Positions 21,861 to 33,819 of a DNA stretch of 64,000 nt are shown here, in pieces. Made by a program: the position numbers and the translations under genes. Numbering within the stretch: the first letter of the stretch is position 1; the number at the start of each line of letters is the position of its first letter. The notes beneath the pieces are model-generated. The model searched no databases. It worked only from the letters and a program-made list of their open reading frames with translations, and had not been told where the DNA came from. The stretch comes from Parasponia andersonii (taxonomy: Eukaryota; Streptophyta; Magnoliopsida; Rosales; Cannabaceae), in contig JXTB01000033.1 in the NCBI GenBank assembly GCA_002914805.1, positions 303,953 through 367,952 on the forward strand, written 5' to 3'.

Positions 21861-23100
21861 AGTATTAAGTTGTTTGGTATAAAGGATACGGAGTGGAGCC
21901 ATGATTTTTGTGTAGTAGGGGCTAGAATTATATTTTGTCTATTTGTGATAATATTCAATATTTTGTCATTTTCTTAAGTGGGGACTTTCTAGTTTTGGGT
22001 GAGGGCTTTTTAATTATATTTTGTCTAAAAATTGTAAATATATATAAGTTTTGGGTCTTTTTAAAAAAAAAATTAAAAATGAGGGGGGAGGGGTGAGCCC
22101 AAGTTCCCTCTTGGAAGGATGGGTACATAGTATCTATTTATGAAATTATTGTGTTATCTATTTTTTTTAAAAAACCTTTGAAAGAAAAAATTGGCAAAAA
22201 AAAATTTCCTTTTTTTTTATAAAAAAAAAGTCCTCTGTAATCCATATAAAGAGGGAAGGATTGATTTCGGTGAGCCTATAAGAAGGCCTAAAGCCTTCCT
22301 ACCAAACACTTTTACTTCTCCCTCGACCCGTCTCCATCATTCCTACCAAACAAAGCCTAAGATGCTTCCATATGGCATTTCCCTAGTGGTCAAGGAAATT
22401 CCATCAAGATTTCCCATGTTCCTCCCTCCAACCTAACCTAAAAATGCTCTTCCAAGGCTGATATTTTGCAAAGAGACCATTGCAAGGACCCCATTTCAAT
22501 ATTTTCAAATCTTATAAACTGAGTTAGGCAACCTTTTCGGAACTTTGGATTTAATTAGGTAGAGTACCAGTTTCGGAGGATTTGATACATAGCAGTTTTT
22601 GACAAGTTTATCTAACGAAATCTTGCTATAAAAAGGCTATCCATGAAATAAGTCTGGAACTTTGCTGGAGTCATTTGAGAAAGGCTGCTTCAACTCCGGG
22701 CCGCTTGAGCGCCACTTGCCTCTTGGGTACGGATATCACAAATGGGTCCAGCCCAAGGTGTAGGCTAGTCTAACGGTTGGATTCAGGCTCGGGTCCAATT
22801 AGTATCTAGCTCCTGACGGTCCAGGGTCGGTTCTATGAGAACCCGAGGGAACAGCACGGGATATAATGCATTAAAAACAACTATTTTAAAAAGAGGAGAG
22901 AATCAAAATAGGTTTGACCAATCTACTCGGAAAATGAAGCCAAACTCTGTTAAGTCCCTTTTACCCAAAAGTGGGATTCCACGTTCAACTAGCCGAGTAA
23001 GTTACGTTTGTGGTCTTCGAGGCCTCAATAAAATTATGTACATATAAACGAAAACAATACAAACTAATATGTGTTTGCATATGCTTCTTTTTTCTTTTTT
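21861..23100. other. Repeat-derived intergenic DNA upstream of the IQD gene
   Basis: Around 22330-22360 the minus strand reads GGCTTTGTTTGGTAGGAATG, a common MITE terminus; its partner is not clear. Bases 22680-23000 are GC-richer than their flanks and may be a retroelement fragment. No gene is recognised. Confidence 0.4.
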
Positions 23101-23676
23101 TTTTAACTCTCTACCATAATTATATCTCTCATATGGTCACACGTACATATTTGCAAAGGCATATAAAGAGCTCTGTCTCTCTTGTCTCTCTCTCGTCCTT
23201 TAGCTGTTCGTAACACGTGAAACCCATTAGAATTCGTCAGTGTTATTTAAAAAAAAAATAATGCTCAGATTAATCCAAAAGGGTCTCTGATACATTTTAC
23301 TGTTTCTATGGATTCTTGTGACACAATAAAATCCACTTACTCTCTCTCTCTCTCGCCCTCTGTCCTTGTTGTGTCCATTATTGCAACATTATTCACATAG
23401 TTTTTCTCAATGGGCCTGACACAATCCCATTAGTTATTTTTCATGCCAGAAAAAGACATAATCTTTGCTCCGCAGTTATATTGGAGCAACTGGCCACTGT
23501 TCAATCTTCCATAACCAAACAAAAAATATTTAATATCCTTTGTAAGGAACTGGTTTTTGATGCTTTCATAAGTTATAACAGTTTTTCATGGTGAAGGAAT
23601 ACACTGGACTGTTAATTCTTCTCCTCTTGTTACTCCTTTTTCATTGAGTAAATTAAAAGCTGAGTTTTGATATATC
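23101..23676 (+). promoter_or_regulatory. Probable promoter and 5' leader region of the IQD gene
   Basis: Short pyrimidine tracts (CTCTCTCTC at about 23176-23192 and 23341-23354) lie 300-500 bases before the start codon, as is usual in plant core-promoter and leader regions. No TATA box could be assigned with confidence. Confidence 0.35.
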
Positions 23677-25746
23677 ATGGCAAAGAAGAGTGGTACTTCT
23701 TCTTGGTTGACAGTCGTGAAAAGGGTCTTTAGGTCTCCAACTAGAGACGATAATAATGGGAAAAAAAGTTGCAGAAGGAGAGATGAGAATCATGAAAATG
23801 AAGACGAAGAAAAGGTAAGTATATAAAACCAAGTTACGGTCTCTTTAGCTTTATAATGATGAAAAGCTCAAAAGTCTAACTTGTTAATTTCATGCGGATT
23901 AAACACAGAAAAGAGAGAAAAGAAGATGGCTTTTCCGGAAGCCAGCTCTACATGTAAGTCAACACTGTGGACCAAAGTCAAACACAAATGATTCCATGGA
24001 AACATCAGCAACAAATCCTGTTTTAGCGGCCGCTGAGCAAAGGCATGCGATGGTGGTGGCTGCAGCCACGGCAGCTGCTGCCGAAGCTGCTGCGGCCACG
24101 GCCCAAGCGGCAGTGGAGATTGTTAGGCTCACTAGGCCTTCAAGTTTCGTTAGAGAACAGTTCTACGCGGCTATAGTCATTCAAACAGCCTTTAGAGGTT
24201 ACTTGGTTAGTTACAAATTTATATCAACACAAAAAAAAGAACCCCAAGTGGGAAAAGAGATTGTTTTTAGTTCTTTTTCTGAGAAAAAAGTGATGGGGAT
24301 TTTGTTGTAGGCAAGGAGAGCTTTACGTGCTCTTAAAGGGCTTGTGAAGCTTCAAGCTTTTGTTAGAGGACAGAACGTGAGAAAACAGGCTAAGTTGACA
24401 TTGAAGTGCATGCAAGCTCTAGTTCGAGTTCAAGATCAGGTACGGCATCAACGAGCGAGGCTCTCACTTGAAGGAAGCAGTAGGAAGTCAATGCTCGACG
24501 AACTTAGTTACAGCTTATGGGATTCAACGTGTCTTCAGGATATTCGAAATAGAGTATCAATAGTAAGAAAATCTTCTTTAATGCTTTTAATTAACAAGTC
24601 CCAAAAAAGAAACAAGGCCTTCTTTAATGGGTACTAATTAGTTTCTATAATATACTTATTATTACTTATTATATAGTCAAGAGAGACTAGTCGTGGTCCC
24701 GAACATGACTGGGATGACTGCCCTCAAACAAGCGAGGAGATTGAAGCCAAGCTGCAAAGTCGAAAGGAAGCTTGTTTAAAACGTGAAAAGGCTCTTGCTT
24801 ATGCTTTCTCTCATCAGGTTTCTTGTCACACTTTATATTACATATATTGCAGCCATTTTCATTAGTCATATATATATATATTTCATATTATATATAGATA
24901 TGGAGAACTAGAAGGAACCCTTCAGCCGGGAACGAAGAGGAGCTAGAAGAGAGGACCAAATGGCTTGGTCGGTGGATGGCCACAAAACAATGGGAAAACA
25001 CAAGTGATTATCAAAGAAGAGACTCCAACATGAGGACAGTTAAAGTCGACACTACTTCTGGGCCACTATCATCTTACTCGGCCCCAAACTTTCGAAGACA
25101 ACAACAGCCTCATCAGCCCCATAAGGCCCACCAAACAGGCCCACATGTAGGCCCAAACATCAGTTCCTCTCCACTCCACATAGCCCAATACACAGTCCCT
25201 TTCACCAGCCAGTACCACTACAACTCCTCCCCTGTGACTCCCTCTCCCTCAAAAACAAGACCTCTGAGACTCAAAGTGCGTTCAGCTAGCCCGAGGTGCT
25301 CAAAAGAGGAGAGATGTTACTCTGCGGTGCACACACCGAGCTTAGGCAGCGGCGCCACGTGTCGTTTTGGGATTGTTCCAAACTACATGGCCGCCACTGA
25401 GTCTGCCAAGGCTCGGGCTCGACCACTCAGTGCGCCGAGACAAAGGCCCTCTACCCCCGAGAGAGACCAACGAGGCAGTAGTGGTGGTGGTGGTGGTCTG
25501 AGTGGTTGTGGTTCAGCCAAGAAACGACTGTATTACCCAGTTCTTGAGCCCCAAAACGACGTCGTTGGAAATGGGTTTTGTGGGAGTTTAAGTGCTAGTA
25601 GTAGCCAGCATTTGAGGAGCCCCAGCTTCAAAAGTTTGCAGAATGGGTTTTATGGGATGGAGAACTTATCTTCTTGTTACACTGAGAGCCTTATTGGGAG
25701 AGATGTCTCTCCAAGTTCCACCACTGACCTCAGGTGGTTAAAATGA
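23677..25746 (+). CDS. IQD family calmodulin-binding protein, five exons
   Basis: Proposed exons are 23677-23814, 23909-24205, 24311-24562, 24677-24817 and 24898-25746. All introns have GT-AG ends and all junctions are phase 0, giving 558 residues. Exon 1 opens [18 protein letters not shown]. Exon 2 has [10 protein letters not shown], an Ala-rich stretch and the start of the IQ region. The IQ67 domain spans the exon 2/3 junction: [13 protein letters not shown] then [20 protein letters not shown], matching IQxxxRGxxxR plus basic and hydrophobic calmodulin-binding spacing. The split between YL and ARR is the conserved intron of this family. Near the C-terminus, [20 protein letters not shown] matches DUF4005. 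IQD proteins recruit calmodulin to microtubules, membranes or nucleus. The fourth exon is short (47 codons). Introns are unusually short, 80-115 bases. Confidence 0.93.
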
Positions 25747-26617
25747 AGGAGAGAAAATACTAGTAGTATCCCTGTTCTCTAATTTGTCTTTTAACATTTT
25801 TGGACTAAGAAAGTATATTTTCTTACTTGTGGAGCTGTTTTATTAAAATGGTGACACTTTTTTGGACTATTATAAATACGTTGTCTTGGTTTACGTTCTC
25901 ATCAGTGTCCTCATAAAGAGGCTAATATACGGATAACAAACCTACTGTATAGGTATTCCAGTGAAAAGAAAACTAGCTACTGGATAGGTATATAGGTACT
26001 AGAAAGTTGTGTTTAGTCTAATACCATTATCTCTTTGAACAAAAAGTCGTAGCTTTTGAAGCGGTTTAAACTCTTTGGAGTGAATTTATAATGCATTTGG
26101 AACGCTGCAATAACAATTTGGGAATATGTATGCAATAGGGTATCAAAAATTAACTTATCAGATTCTTGTAAAATTCTGTTAAATTCTAATTTGACTGTTG
26201 ATGTAATATGATGTTAAAAAGGTTTAGAACATTATACTATTATTTCACCTTACATATATATGAAGAAATATTTCACGTTTCATATTTATGAAGAAATACT
26301 TGGCTTATATAGCTGTATTTGAAACTAACCGAGGACTAAGACTTAAATTTGTACCCGGCAAAAGTAGGGTTCAGTGGTAACATTCTTCAGGGAATTAAAA
26401 TAGCCAAAATGACATAAAATGATGATTAAAATAAATGACATACATGAAAATGAAAAGAGTAAACAACTGCAAGATCCGGTCATATGCAGACAAACGATTA
26501 AAGCAACAAAACGAATGGAAAAAGCATTGGAATTTTTGTTTCATTTCAGCAGCTGAATCCCACCATTACTAGCTCACATTTCTTTAGTTGACCATTAAGA
26601 AGTCTTTGATCCCCATA
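25747..26617. other. Convergent 3' flanks of IQD and GRF genes
   Basis: Both genes end towards this 870-base stretch, which should hold both 3' UTRs. No ORF or repeat with clear ends is visible. Confidence 0.6.
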
Positions 26618-28548
26618 TCAAGATGAGCTTCTAGAGGCTGGTGGTCTTGTAGAGCCAGCCATCCCAAGGCACAAGGCTTCAGCCAAAGGTCCACCAGGTG
26701 GTGGTGAACCACTCCATGAAACCGGGTTCATCATCCATTGGGACTTGACATCTCCTTCACTTTCTCTACCAAATCCCATTTGGGCATTTTGGCTCTCTTC
26801 ACTAGCTTCATTCCCACCATGAATTGATAGAGCAAGGGATGAAAATGTCAGCTTGTTGTTTGAATTGACAGAATATCTACTGTGGCCAATTTCACTCGTA
26901 CGATCTCTTTCCGCCATTGACCAAGCATCGATGAAATGCCTCGTTTGGTTTGACTGGTGGGAATCCATAGCTGCTCCTCCCAAAGGGGTCAACTTGGGGT
27001 CAATCAATAAGCTAAACTGGTCATTTAGCCCCTGAGATTGCTGCAAACCTTGGTTACTATGCAAGATAAGGGCTCTGTCGTTTGCTTCCTTTGGCATATC
27101 CACATTTGTGTTGCTCTCATTTTGTTTGATGTGCATAATTTGCTGCCACTCTTGGTTTGAATTCATGAACCACTCCATGCTCCTTCACGGGTCAAACGAC
27201 AGAAAAAGAAAGCAACATTAATTTGCACGCAAAGAAACAGAGAAAAAGATGGAAAACAAAGACCCACATCAGCATCTAAGACAGAAGATAGAACATGCAA
27301 TAATAAATGGAATGGAATTAAAGTAAAAAAAAAAGTTTAATTCTATTTCACCCAGGTTGGTCATGTGATGTAGCACTAGAACTAGAAACCAGATTAGTAG
27401 AAAATGGAGATTGATGGTTTCTCCTCTGGTCTAGAAAATCAGGCTTTGAGTATGGTATTCTAGTGTTGTCGTTGCTGTGGTTGGTATTGTTGAGGAAGTG
27501 GGAATGAAGTTCCACATGCTTTCTTGAACGGGGACGACTCTTGTGAGAGTGTCGTTCACAGTATTTCTGGTCAGGGATAACGTTTCTTGAACACCTCCAT
27601 TTCTTCCCATCTGTTCTTCTACATCTCCATGGCTCTTGATCCGAGGTGTTTGAGATCCCCAGCTCCAAAGAACCTTTAACCCTCAAAACAAAAAACAAAA
27701 ACAAGACCAACCCAAGTTGATTCACAATGTTAATTTCAAGACAATAATGGTTTTTTATTTTTTTTTTCCCTCGAGTATATTTGAAGCAAAAAAATGAACT
27801 GAAAACATAAGTAAAAAAGCATAAAGATATACGATTAGAGCTGAAGTGAGCAAAATTTGATGGAGTCTTGGTAAAGGGTAGGAGTAATTGAGGAGGAACA
27901 GGTGCAGAGGCCATCATGTGCTTGTAAATCATGGTCTGTCTTTCAAGCTCTTGCCTTTGAGCAACTGTAAAAGGCACTCTCACATTTGCATTCACCATAA
28001 CTCCTTCCAAAAATTAAAAAAATAAAAATACCCACATCTCAAAATCAATAAAGAACTAAATAAAATATTCCCCCAAAAATAAAAATGAAGTAGATAACTT
28101 TACCAGAGGAATTGTAAGAGAAGGGTTCAGAGTTATGGAGGAGCAGAGTCTTGGGGAGAAGTGAGCCAGAAGCAGAGCCAACGACGTCGTATATATCACT
28201 CATGGAAGCAACCTGGCTGTTAATGTTGTTGTGATGGTTGCTTGTGTTGCAAAACAAGCTGGGTCCATTGTCGTTTTCTCTATCGGAAATGGTACTGGTA
28301 CCACCACCACTTCCACAGCCACTAAGGCCACAACCCTCCTCACCAAAACCCCTATGACGCTCATCATCACCATCATCATCATTCTCATTATCATGATGAT
28401 GGGGCATCATCCTCATCATCATCATCATCTTGTTACGATTGAATGATTTGTTGTCGTTTGAGTTTGTTTGCATCCTCAATCCCAACCCAACATCACACTC
28501 TTTTGCAGCTCCCTTCTCTGAAGCCACAAATCCAATTCTTGTCCCCAT
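26618..28548 (-). CDS. GRF: Growth-regulating factor (GRF) transcription factor, four exons
   Basis: Proposed exons on the minus strand are 28548-28104, 28003-27833, 27673-27352 and 27182-26618, all GT-AG, giving 500 residues. The start is the first ATG of the frame (MGTRIGFVASEKGAAKE); no upstream in-frame ATG was seen nearby. Exon 1 has a Met run and an Asp/Asn/His-rich patch. Exon 2 encodes the QLQ domain (VPFTVAQRQELERQTMIYKH, then PVPPQLLLPF), which binds GIF co-activators. Exon 3 encodes the WRC domain: EPWRCRRTDGKKWRCSRNV, KYCERH, a C-C-C-H zinc site, followed by a basic nuclear signal in KSRPRSRKHVE. The C-terminus ends with a GGPLAEALCLG motif seen in some GRFs. The miR396 site lies in exon 3. 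The family promotes cell proliferation in leaves and other organs. Confidence 0.94.
27510..27531 (-). promoter_or_regulatory. miR396 target site in the GRF gene
   Basis: On the minus strand exon 3 reads CCGTTCAAGAAAGCATGTGG and two further A residues, encoding the end of the WRC region (RSRKHVE). This is the conserved miR396 site of plant GRF genes. It implies post-transcriptional repression in maturing tissue. Confidence 0.93.
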
Positions 28549-29100
28549 TAAATCGAACCCACCCAAAAAAAAAAAAAAACTTAAAAAAATTAGAAAAATA
28601 AAGAAAAATAAATAAATATAAAGGTAAGACCTTTCCCACTATTCAATCCAAACCAAAAACTCCGAAAGTGCAAAAGGGAAAAAGAAAAAGAGAGAAAAAT
28701 AAAAACACTTCCCTTAATTACAATCCACGCGAGCTATCCTACACTCTTACAGAGTTTCCTTCTCTTTCACTCAAAAGAGCCCAAAGTTTGAGCCTTTTTC
28801 GCTCTCTCTCTCGCTCTCTCTCTCTCTCTCTTCACTCTTTCTCTCTCTAAAAACTAGTGTTTAAGGTTGATAAACTAAGTGGGTTTTTGAGCTACTACGG
28901 TGAGGCGGTGCCGCCATTTTCAACCATGCGTTTTGCTTTTTGCTTCCTAAGCTTCCAACATTCGTTCCTCCTAAGGAATACAGACAAAACCAGTATCAGT
29001 ACCCTCTAAGCTTAGGTCGACTCTCTCTCTCTTGCTCACCTCTCTCTCTCTCTCTCTCGAGTCTCATCTAAAAAGTTAACGTTTTTTTTTCATTCACGTC
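28549..29100 (-). promoter_or_regulatory. 5' leader and promoter of GRF, GA-rich
   Basis: In gene orientation this region holds long GA repeats (CT on the plus strand at about 28801-28850 and 29021-29062) and A/T tracts. GA-rich leaders are common in plant developmental regulators. The transcription start was not located. Confidence 0.45.
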
Positions 29101-29968
29101 AAAAAAAAATCTCAACAGTGTTAAGGGGTTCTTTCTTAAACAATGGACACCCGGTTTGACTTTTGGAGTTTTCAACACAAGGAGAGAGTTTCATTGGCTG
29201 GGAGTTATCGCAGTGGCCCAGTTTTACGTAACCCCGGCTATGTTTTGACTAAATTTGACTGACAGTCTCCGTTAAAAAAGATGTCAAGCATTGGGAAACG
29301 TAATCTGGGCCCACTTTGGTTTCGTGTGTGAGGATGTGGGGGGACCAAAACTTAACCAAGGTCATCTCTGTGGACGGTGGTGGTGATGAGGATGTATTAA
29401 CCAAAAATTCTTTCCCTATTTTACTTTATTTTTGTTTTTTTTTTTTTTTAAATTTTACTTTATTTTTTATCCCAATAAATATGTAATGTAGTTTTAGTTA
29501 CAACTTATAACCACAAGAACTGAATTTGGACCCCACAGTTCAGTGAATTTAGCTTGATTTGGATTTTGGAGAATGCTAGCCTTAAAAGGACTTTATGTTT
29601 TGATATTACAAAGAATGTTTTGAGGGCTTAATACCGATGATATGTTCCCAATAATTTGGTTAAGGGGTGATCAAGGTGGATCCCTAGCATGACTATACTA
29701 TATGATGCATACTAATTATGTGTCCGTGATGTGGACTAGTGGAATGTATTGGAGTTAATCTATGGAAGCTCATTTAGAATACATTACATCAGTGTCTGCC
29801 AGTTTAGCATAGAAGATATAAAGAAATTTTAGTCTTAGACTAAGCATGTCACATAATAATTTGTACATATGTCACATTGAGAAGCTGTCACTTACTTGCC
29901 ACTTAGCATCACAGATGTTATGCTTAAAATTAAATGGAATTTTATATATTGGTTGCAGTAGAAAACAA
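29101..29968. other. Intergenic DNA upstream of GRF
   Basis: No gene or confident repeat. A T-tract lies at 29435-29450. Confidence 0.5.
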
Positions 29969-29971
29969 TTA

Positions 29972-30361
29972 GGTGACATTTGGTTTATTGAAACGTAATG
30001 CATCTGTTTTTTTTTTGGAAACATAATACATTTTGAATAAGAATAAGAATTAAATAGAATTAGAATAGGAACAAAATCATCAACTAAATCTATTTGTATA
30101 TTTGGTTAGTAGGACGTATAATTAAAGGATTATTAATGAATATTATGAAATGTGATATTTTAACTAATTTGACATTGGTATGGAATAATTATTCCCACGG
30201 TCCTCTCTAGAAAATAGAAACAAAAATTCACTCAATTTAGTGGAATAGTCATTCCATAAGAGTAGTTATTTTTCATTTTAACAAAACAAATAGAGGAATT
30301 AGATTTATGTTCGTGTCCATTTATTCTATTCCAATATTATTTCGTCAAACCAAATATCACC
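29972..30361. mobile_element. PIF/Harbinger-type MITE, 390 bases, TTA target duplication
   Basis: The left end is GGTGACATTTGGTTTATTGA; the right end, reverse-complemented, is GGTGATATTTGGTTTGACGA. The element is flanked by TTA at 29969-29971 and TTA at 30362-30364. A 3-base TTA or TAA duplication with GG...CC ends is typical of Tourist-like MITEs mobilised by PIF/Harbinger transposases. It encodes nothing. Confidence 0.85.
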
Positions 30362-30364
30362 TTA

Positions 30365-31695
30365 TACATATTGGTAATACGAAAATTATATAAAAGTCAA
30401 ATAATTCATAAGTTGATTATTAGTAGGACTGTTTTTTTTTAACCCATAATTTTCTTTGTTATATTCTTGAATTAGAATTCTCGCTTGCATTAGCAATTCC
30501 TTCTCACTCCCTCCACTAACAGTATAGGTTTTTTTTCAGTTTTTTTTAGTTTTATTGTCAAATAATCTTCCACTTAGATTTAGATCTAGGGTGGTTTTAG
30601 GATTTGAGAATCTAGGGTGGTTTTAGTATTCCCAAATCTTGATTTTACGGTGGTATATGTTGCTTTTAATTTCTCTTGTAGTGGTGTGTAGTTTGTTGTT
30701 TGGTGTTGTTATTTTAGTCTATTTAGATTTAAATTTATGGTAGTTTATAATAAATCTCATTATGTGGATTCTTTTAATTTGATTTTTTCTCAGATTTGTT
30801 TAGATTTGGACAATTTGGTAGTATTACCCTCCTATAATTATTTGATATAAAGCGAGAAAAACTAATAACGTATATTGAGCAGAGGACCATAACGAGCTAT
30901 TAACTGATACTTAGAGCTCTATTGAAATGCACAATAACAGTGATCTGCATAAATCTTCTTCTCTTATGTTGATTTCGCCAAAATCCCAATGCATGAATTT
31001 TTTCCGTAAACTTTAATGAGTATTTTATGATTATCAACTTTGTAATCAAAATCTCGGGTATTGTACTGTCCTATTTTTTGGTAAGGAAAGTTTTTCCTCT
31101 TAAAAAAAAGAGGGTGTTTAAACTCAACCTGAAGAGAATACAGAGGAAGAGATGCCGAGAAACAGAAATCAAGACTAAGGATTTGACCATTATGGTCAAA
31201 GGCTAGTCTTTCAAATGGATTCGAAGTATATTTTCAGGTAGCTGTTATAATTAAGGATTAAAAAAAAAAGAGAACATTTTGAGATTAGATGGTATTAGTA
31301 GATGAACCCTAAACCTCAAGTAGTAGTGGTAGTAGTGTGTAGTACCATAAAAGTCCTTAGAGATTTTGGTACAGATGTGAACAACCATAACAAAAATGGC
31401 AAAGATAGCTGGTGGAATTGTTAGATGATGTTATTATTTGTAACCCTTTACAGCAATGCTACTGTCATATATACTCTATTGCTTAATTATCTTTTGTAAC
31501 TCGTTTTATTTCGTTTCGCTTTGTTGTGAGAAATTCAATTGAAAATATGACGTTGAACTTCTTAGAGCTGCTAGAGTTGCGTTAGTTTGAGTTTTAGTTA
31601 TTAATATTTTTTAATCATCAGCCAACAAGTCAACAAAGATTATGAATTTTTTATTATAGTTTGTAAATAAACTCATAGCAAGAGGAAACTAAAGT
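30365..31695. other. AT-rich intergenic DNA
   Basis: A short duplicated motif (TCTAGGGTGGTTTTAG) occurs at about 30587 and 30612. No gene is seen. Confidence 0.5.
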
Positions 31696-31787
31696 GAAAT
31701 TAAAGTGGAAAACAATTGAAAAGCATGATAAATTCACAGAGGAAATTAAAGTGAAAAATAATTGAAGAGCATGATAAATTCACAATC
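31696..31787. repeat. Tandem duplication of 46 bases
   Basis: GAAATTAAAGTG(G/A)AAAA starts at 31696 and again at 31742; both units end AGCATGATAAATTCACA with few differences. Confidence 0.8.
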
Positions 31788-33390
31788 TAAATGTCCGTGT
31801 TAATAGTTAGAAAAAATGAGATAGTGGTGGATTCTATAATATAATTAATAATAATAATAATTAGTTTGCAACCATAGTAAATAACAAGGAGAACAAATTT
31901 TTAGCCTAATCATACTTGAATTAAAATCAAAGCATTTTGCCATATATAATGTATTTTAAGAAAGAGCAAGAGTAATTGACTCAATTTCAGATGCTCTAAG
32001 TTCTTTAAAAGTATCTTCAGATAAACCACTTAATCATTCCATTTCTAATCTATACAGACAAAACTCTTTTAGAGGCCATAAGTTAGCTCAATAAAATTCA
32101 ATTTAATCCTTTGTATTTTGAATTAATGTTCGATCTATATAAATATACACACACAACAAAACAGAGGAATTTGGAACAAAAATGTAGCAGCGTTTTTTTG
32201 TGTATGTAAATGCCAGGGTGTCATGCCACCAAAATAGTTCTCCTTAACAAATGATTGTGTCTGTGACGTTCGCTGTAATATCGGTTAAACTAAGTTACGG
32301 TATTTGATCAATTTGTAGTAGCTTTTATGCTTTTCTAGCATATTTTAAATTTGGATGGGAATCCTAGCAAAGTCGATACGAGAGTTCTTTCTTTTTTACA
32401 AAACTGTACAACATTGGTCCTTATTTACGAAGTTTTATAGTCACGATACTGCTATATATACGCATAGTTTATAATTAGTTGAAATATTTTTCAAGTAAAT
32501 AATTGTGGTCTTTCCCTTCTAGTAATGTCAAATGAGTATTTTGAGGTACAAAAAGAAAAATCCTTGTGCTTGTCATGATGAGAGATCTCCATTCCATACA
32601 TGATGATTTAACACACGAATGACTTAAAAACACTTTTTCTTCTGATTTTTACCCCAATTTCTCGGACACATATGACAAAAATTTTAATCGAACCTATATT
32701 GGTAATATTTTCTCACAGATTATGTTTTTGGCATAGAATTTTACAGGGTTCAAACTCAGAGAACGTTTCAGGAATTTCCTGGGGGCTATTTCGATTACTA
32801 ACAAAGTATACATGTGAGGTTCATATATATAGGTTCATAGGCCATCTTAGATTCTCGACGATTTACCGGAAAAAAAAAAAAAAGGCCATCTTAGACATGT
32901 GCAAAATTGGTATAGAATTTATTGGACCATTATGTGGTCCAAAAGAAAACAACGCGCTAAAAGTTGAGACAGATCACTTCTTTTGGGTTATGACAGCATG
33001 GTTATGTGTCATGACTTATGGGGAAAGGTCCAGCTATTACTTTGGCTTCTAATCCTCAAGTTTCCAGATTAAAAACATATTTACCTTTCTGTTTCTTGGT
33101 TAAAAAAAATGAAAAATTGGGGTAACTATAATAATAGTGTCTTCCTAACATGATATGACTGAAAAAAAAAACCTAAAAACAATTGTGGTAACGTAGCTTA
33201 GTCTAATAATAATGACACACACTCTTTTAATGTAGAGTGTCGAGTTGTGATTTCTTCTTCTTTTTTTTTTTGTTGAAAGTTAAAAGAAAAAAATTAGATT
33301 AAAAAAATTTTATTGCTTATAGTTCTATGCAAATTTAATAAAAATCAAATGGATAGTAAATACTTGAGAATAATACTACGAGGCAGTGTT
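31788..33390. other. AT-rich intergenic DNA
   Basis: No gene is supported. An open frame of 126 codons (32672-33052) is unlike any known protein and interrupted by an A-tract region; it was not called. Confidence 0.5.
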
Positions 33391-33395
33391 GGATT

Positions 33396-33575
33396 CGTTA
33401 GTCTCTTACTAAGTAATCATAATCATATTTTAGATAGAGCTAATATAAGATTCAATCTATTAATTATAATTACCTCTTAAGATACTAGTTAGTCTAAGTA
33501 ATCATAATCACACTTTAGGTGGAGTCAACGTAAGACCCAATCGATTAATTATAATTATCTCTTAAGACACTGACA
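33396..33575. repeat. Two tandem units of about 90 bases
   Basis: Both units start TTAGTC and share TAAGTAATCATAATCA, then TTTAG-T-GAG, then CAATC(T/G)ATTAATTATAATTA, and end CTCTTAAGA(T/C)ACT. The second copy is a few bases shorter. Confidence 0.8.
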
Positions 33576-33819
33576 TGCGTATCATATCGCATTGAGCACT
33601 AATGGTGCTCCATAATAATTTTCTTGTATTATTTTTTTTTCTTATTCTTTTTCTTTTGCATTCAACTGTTGATATATCATTTTTATTTTCTTCTATCTTG
33701 GATTGGCAAGCCAGATTTTCCATGCTCCAGATCTCAAGTTGTCCAAGATTTTGTTTAGAAGTCAAGATCCACACTGCTGTACATATCTATTTCGAATAAT
33801 GTTATAGGGCACTAATAAT

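Noticed and set aside
28549-28566. Six extra residues before MGTRIGF in the GRF protein
   Set aside because: The codon at 28566 is TTG, not ATG. The first ATG is at 28548.
15033-30690. CACTA element from 15033 to the inverted CACTACAAG-like motif near 30678
   Set aside because: The interval would contain two intact host genes and part of others, and the inner termini do not match beyond about nine bases.
32672-33052. 126-codon plus-strand open frame
   Set aside because: No known motif, includes a lysine run from an A-tract and an internal duplicated phrase; looks like random AT-rich sequence.
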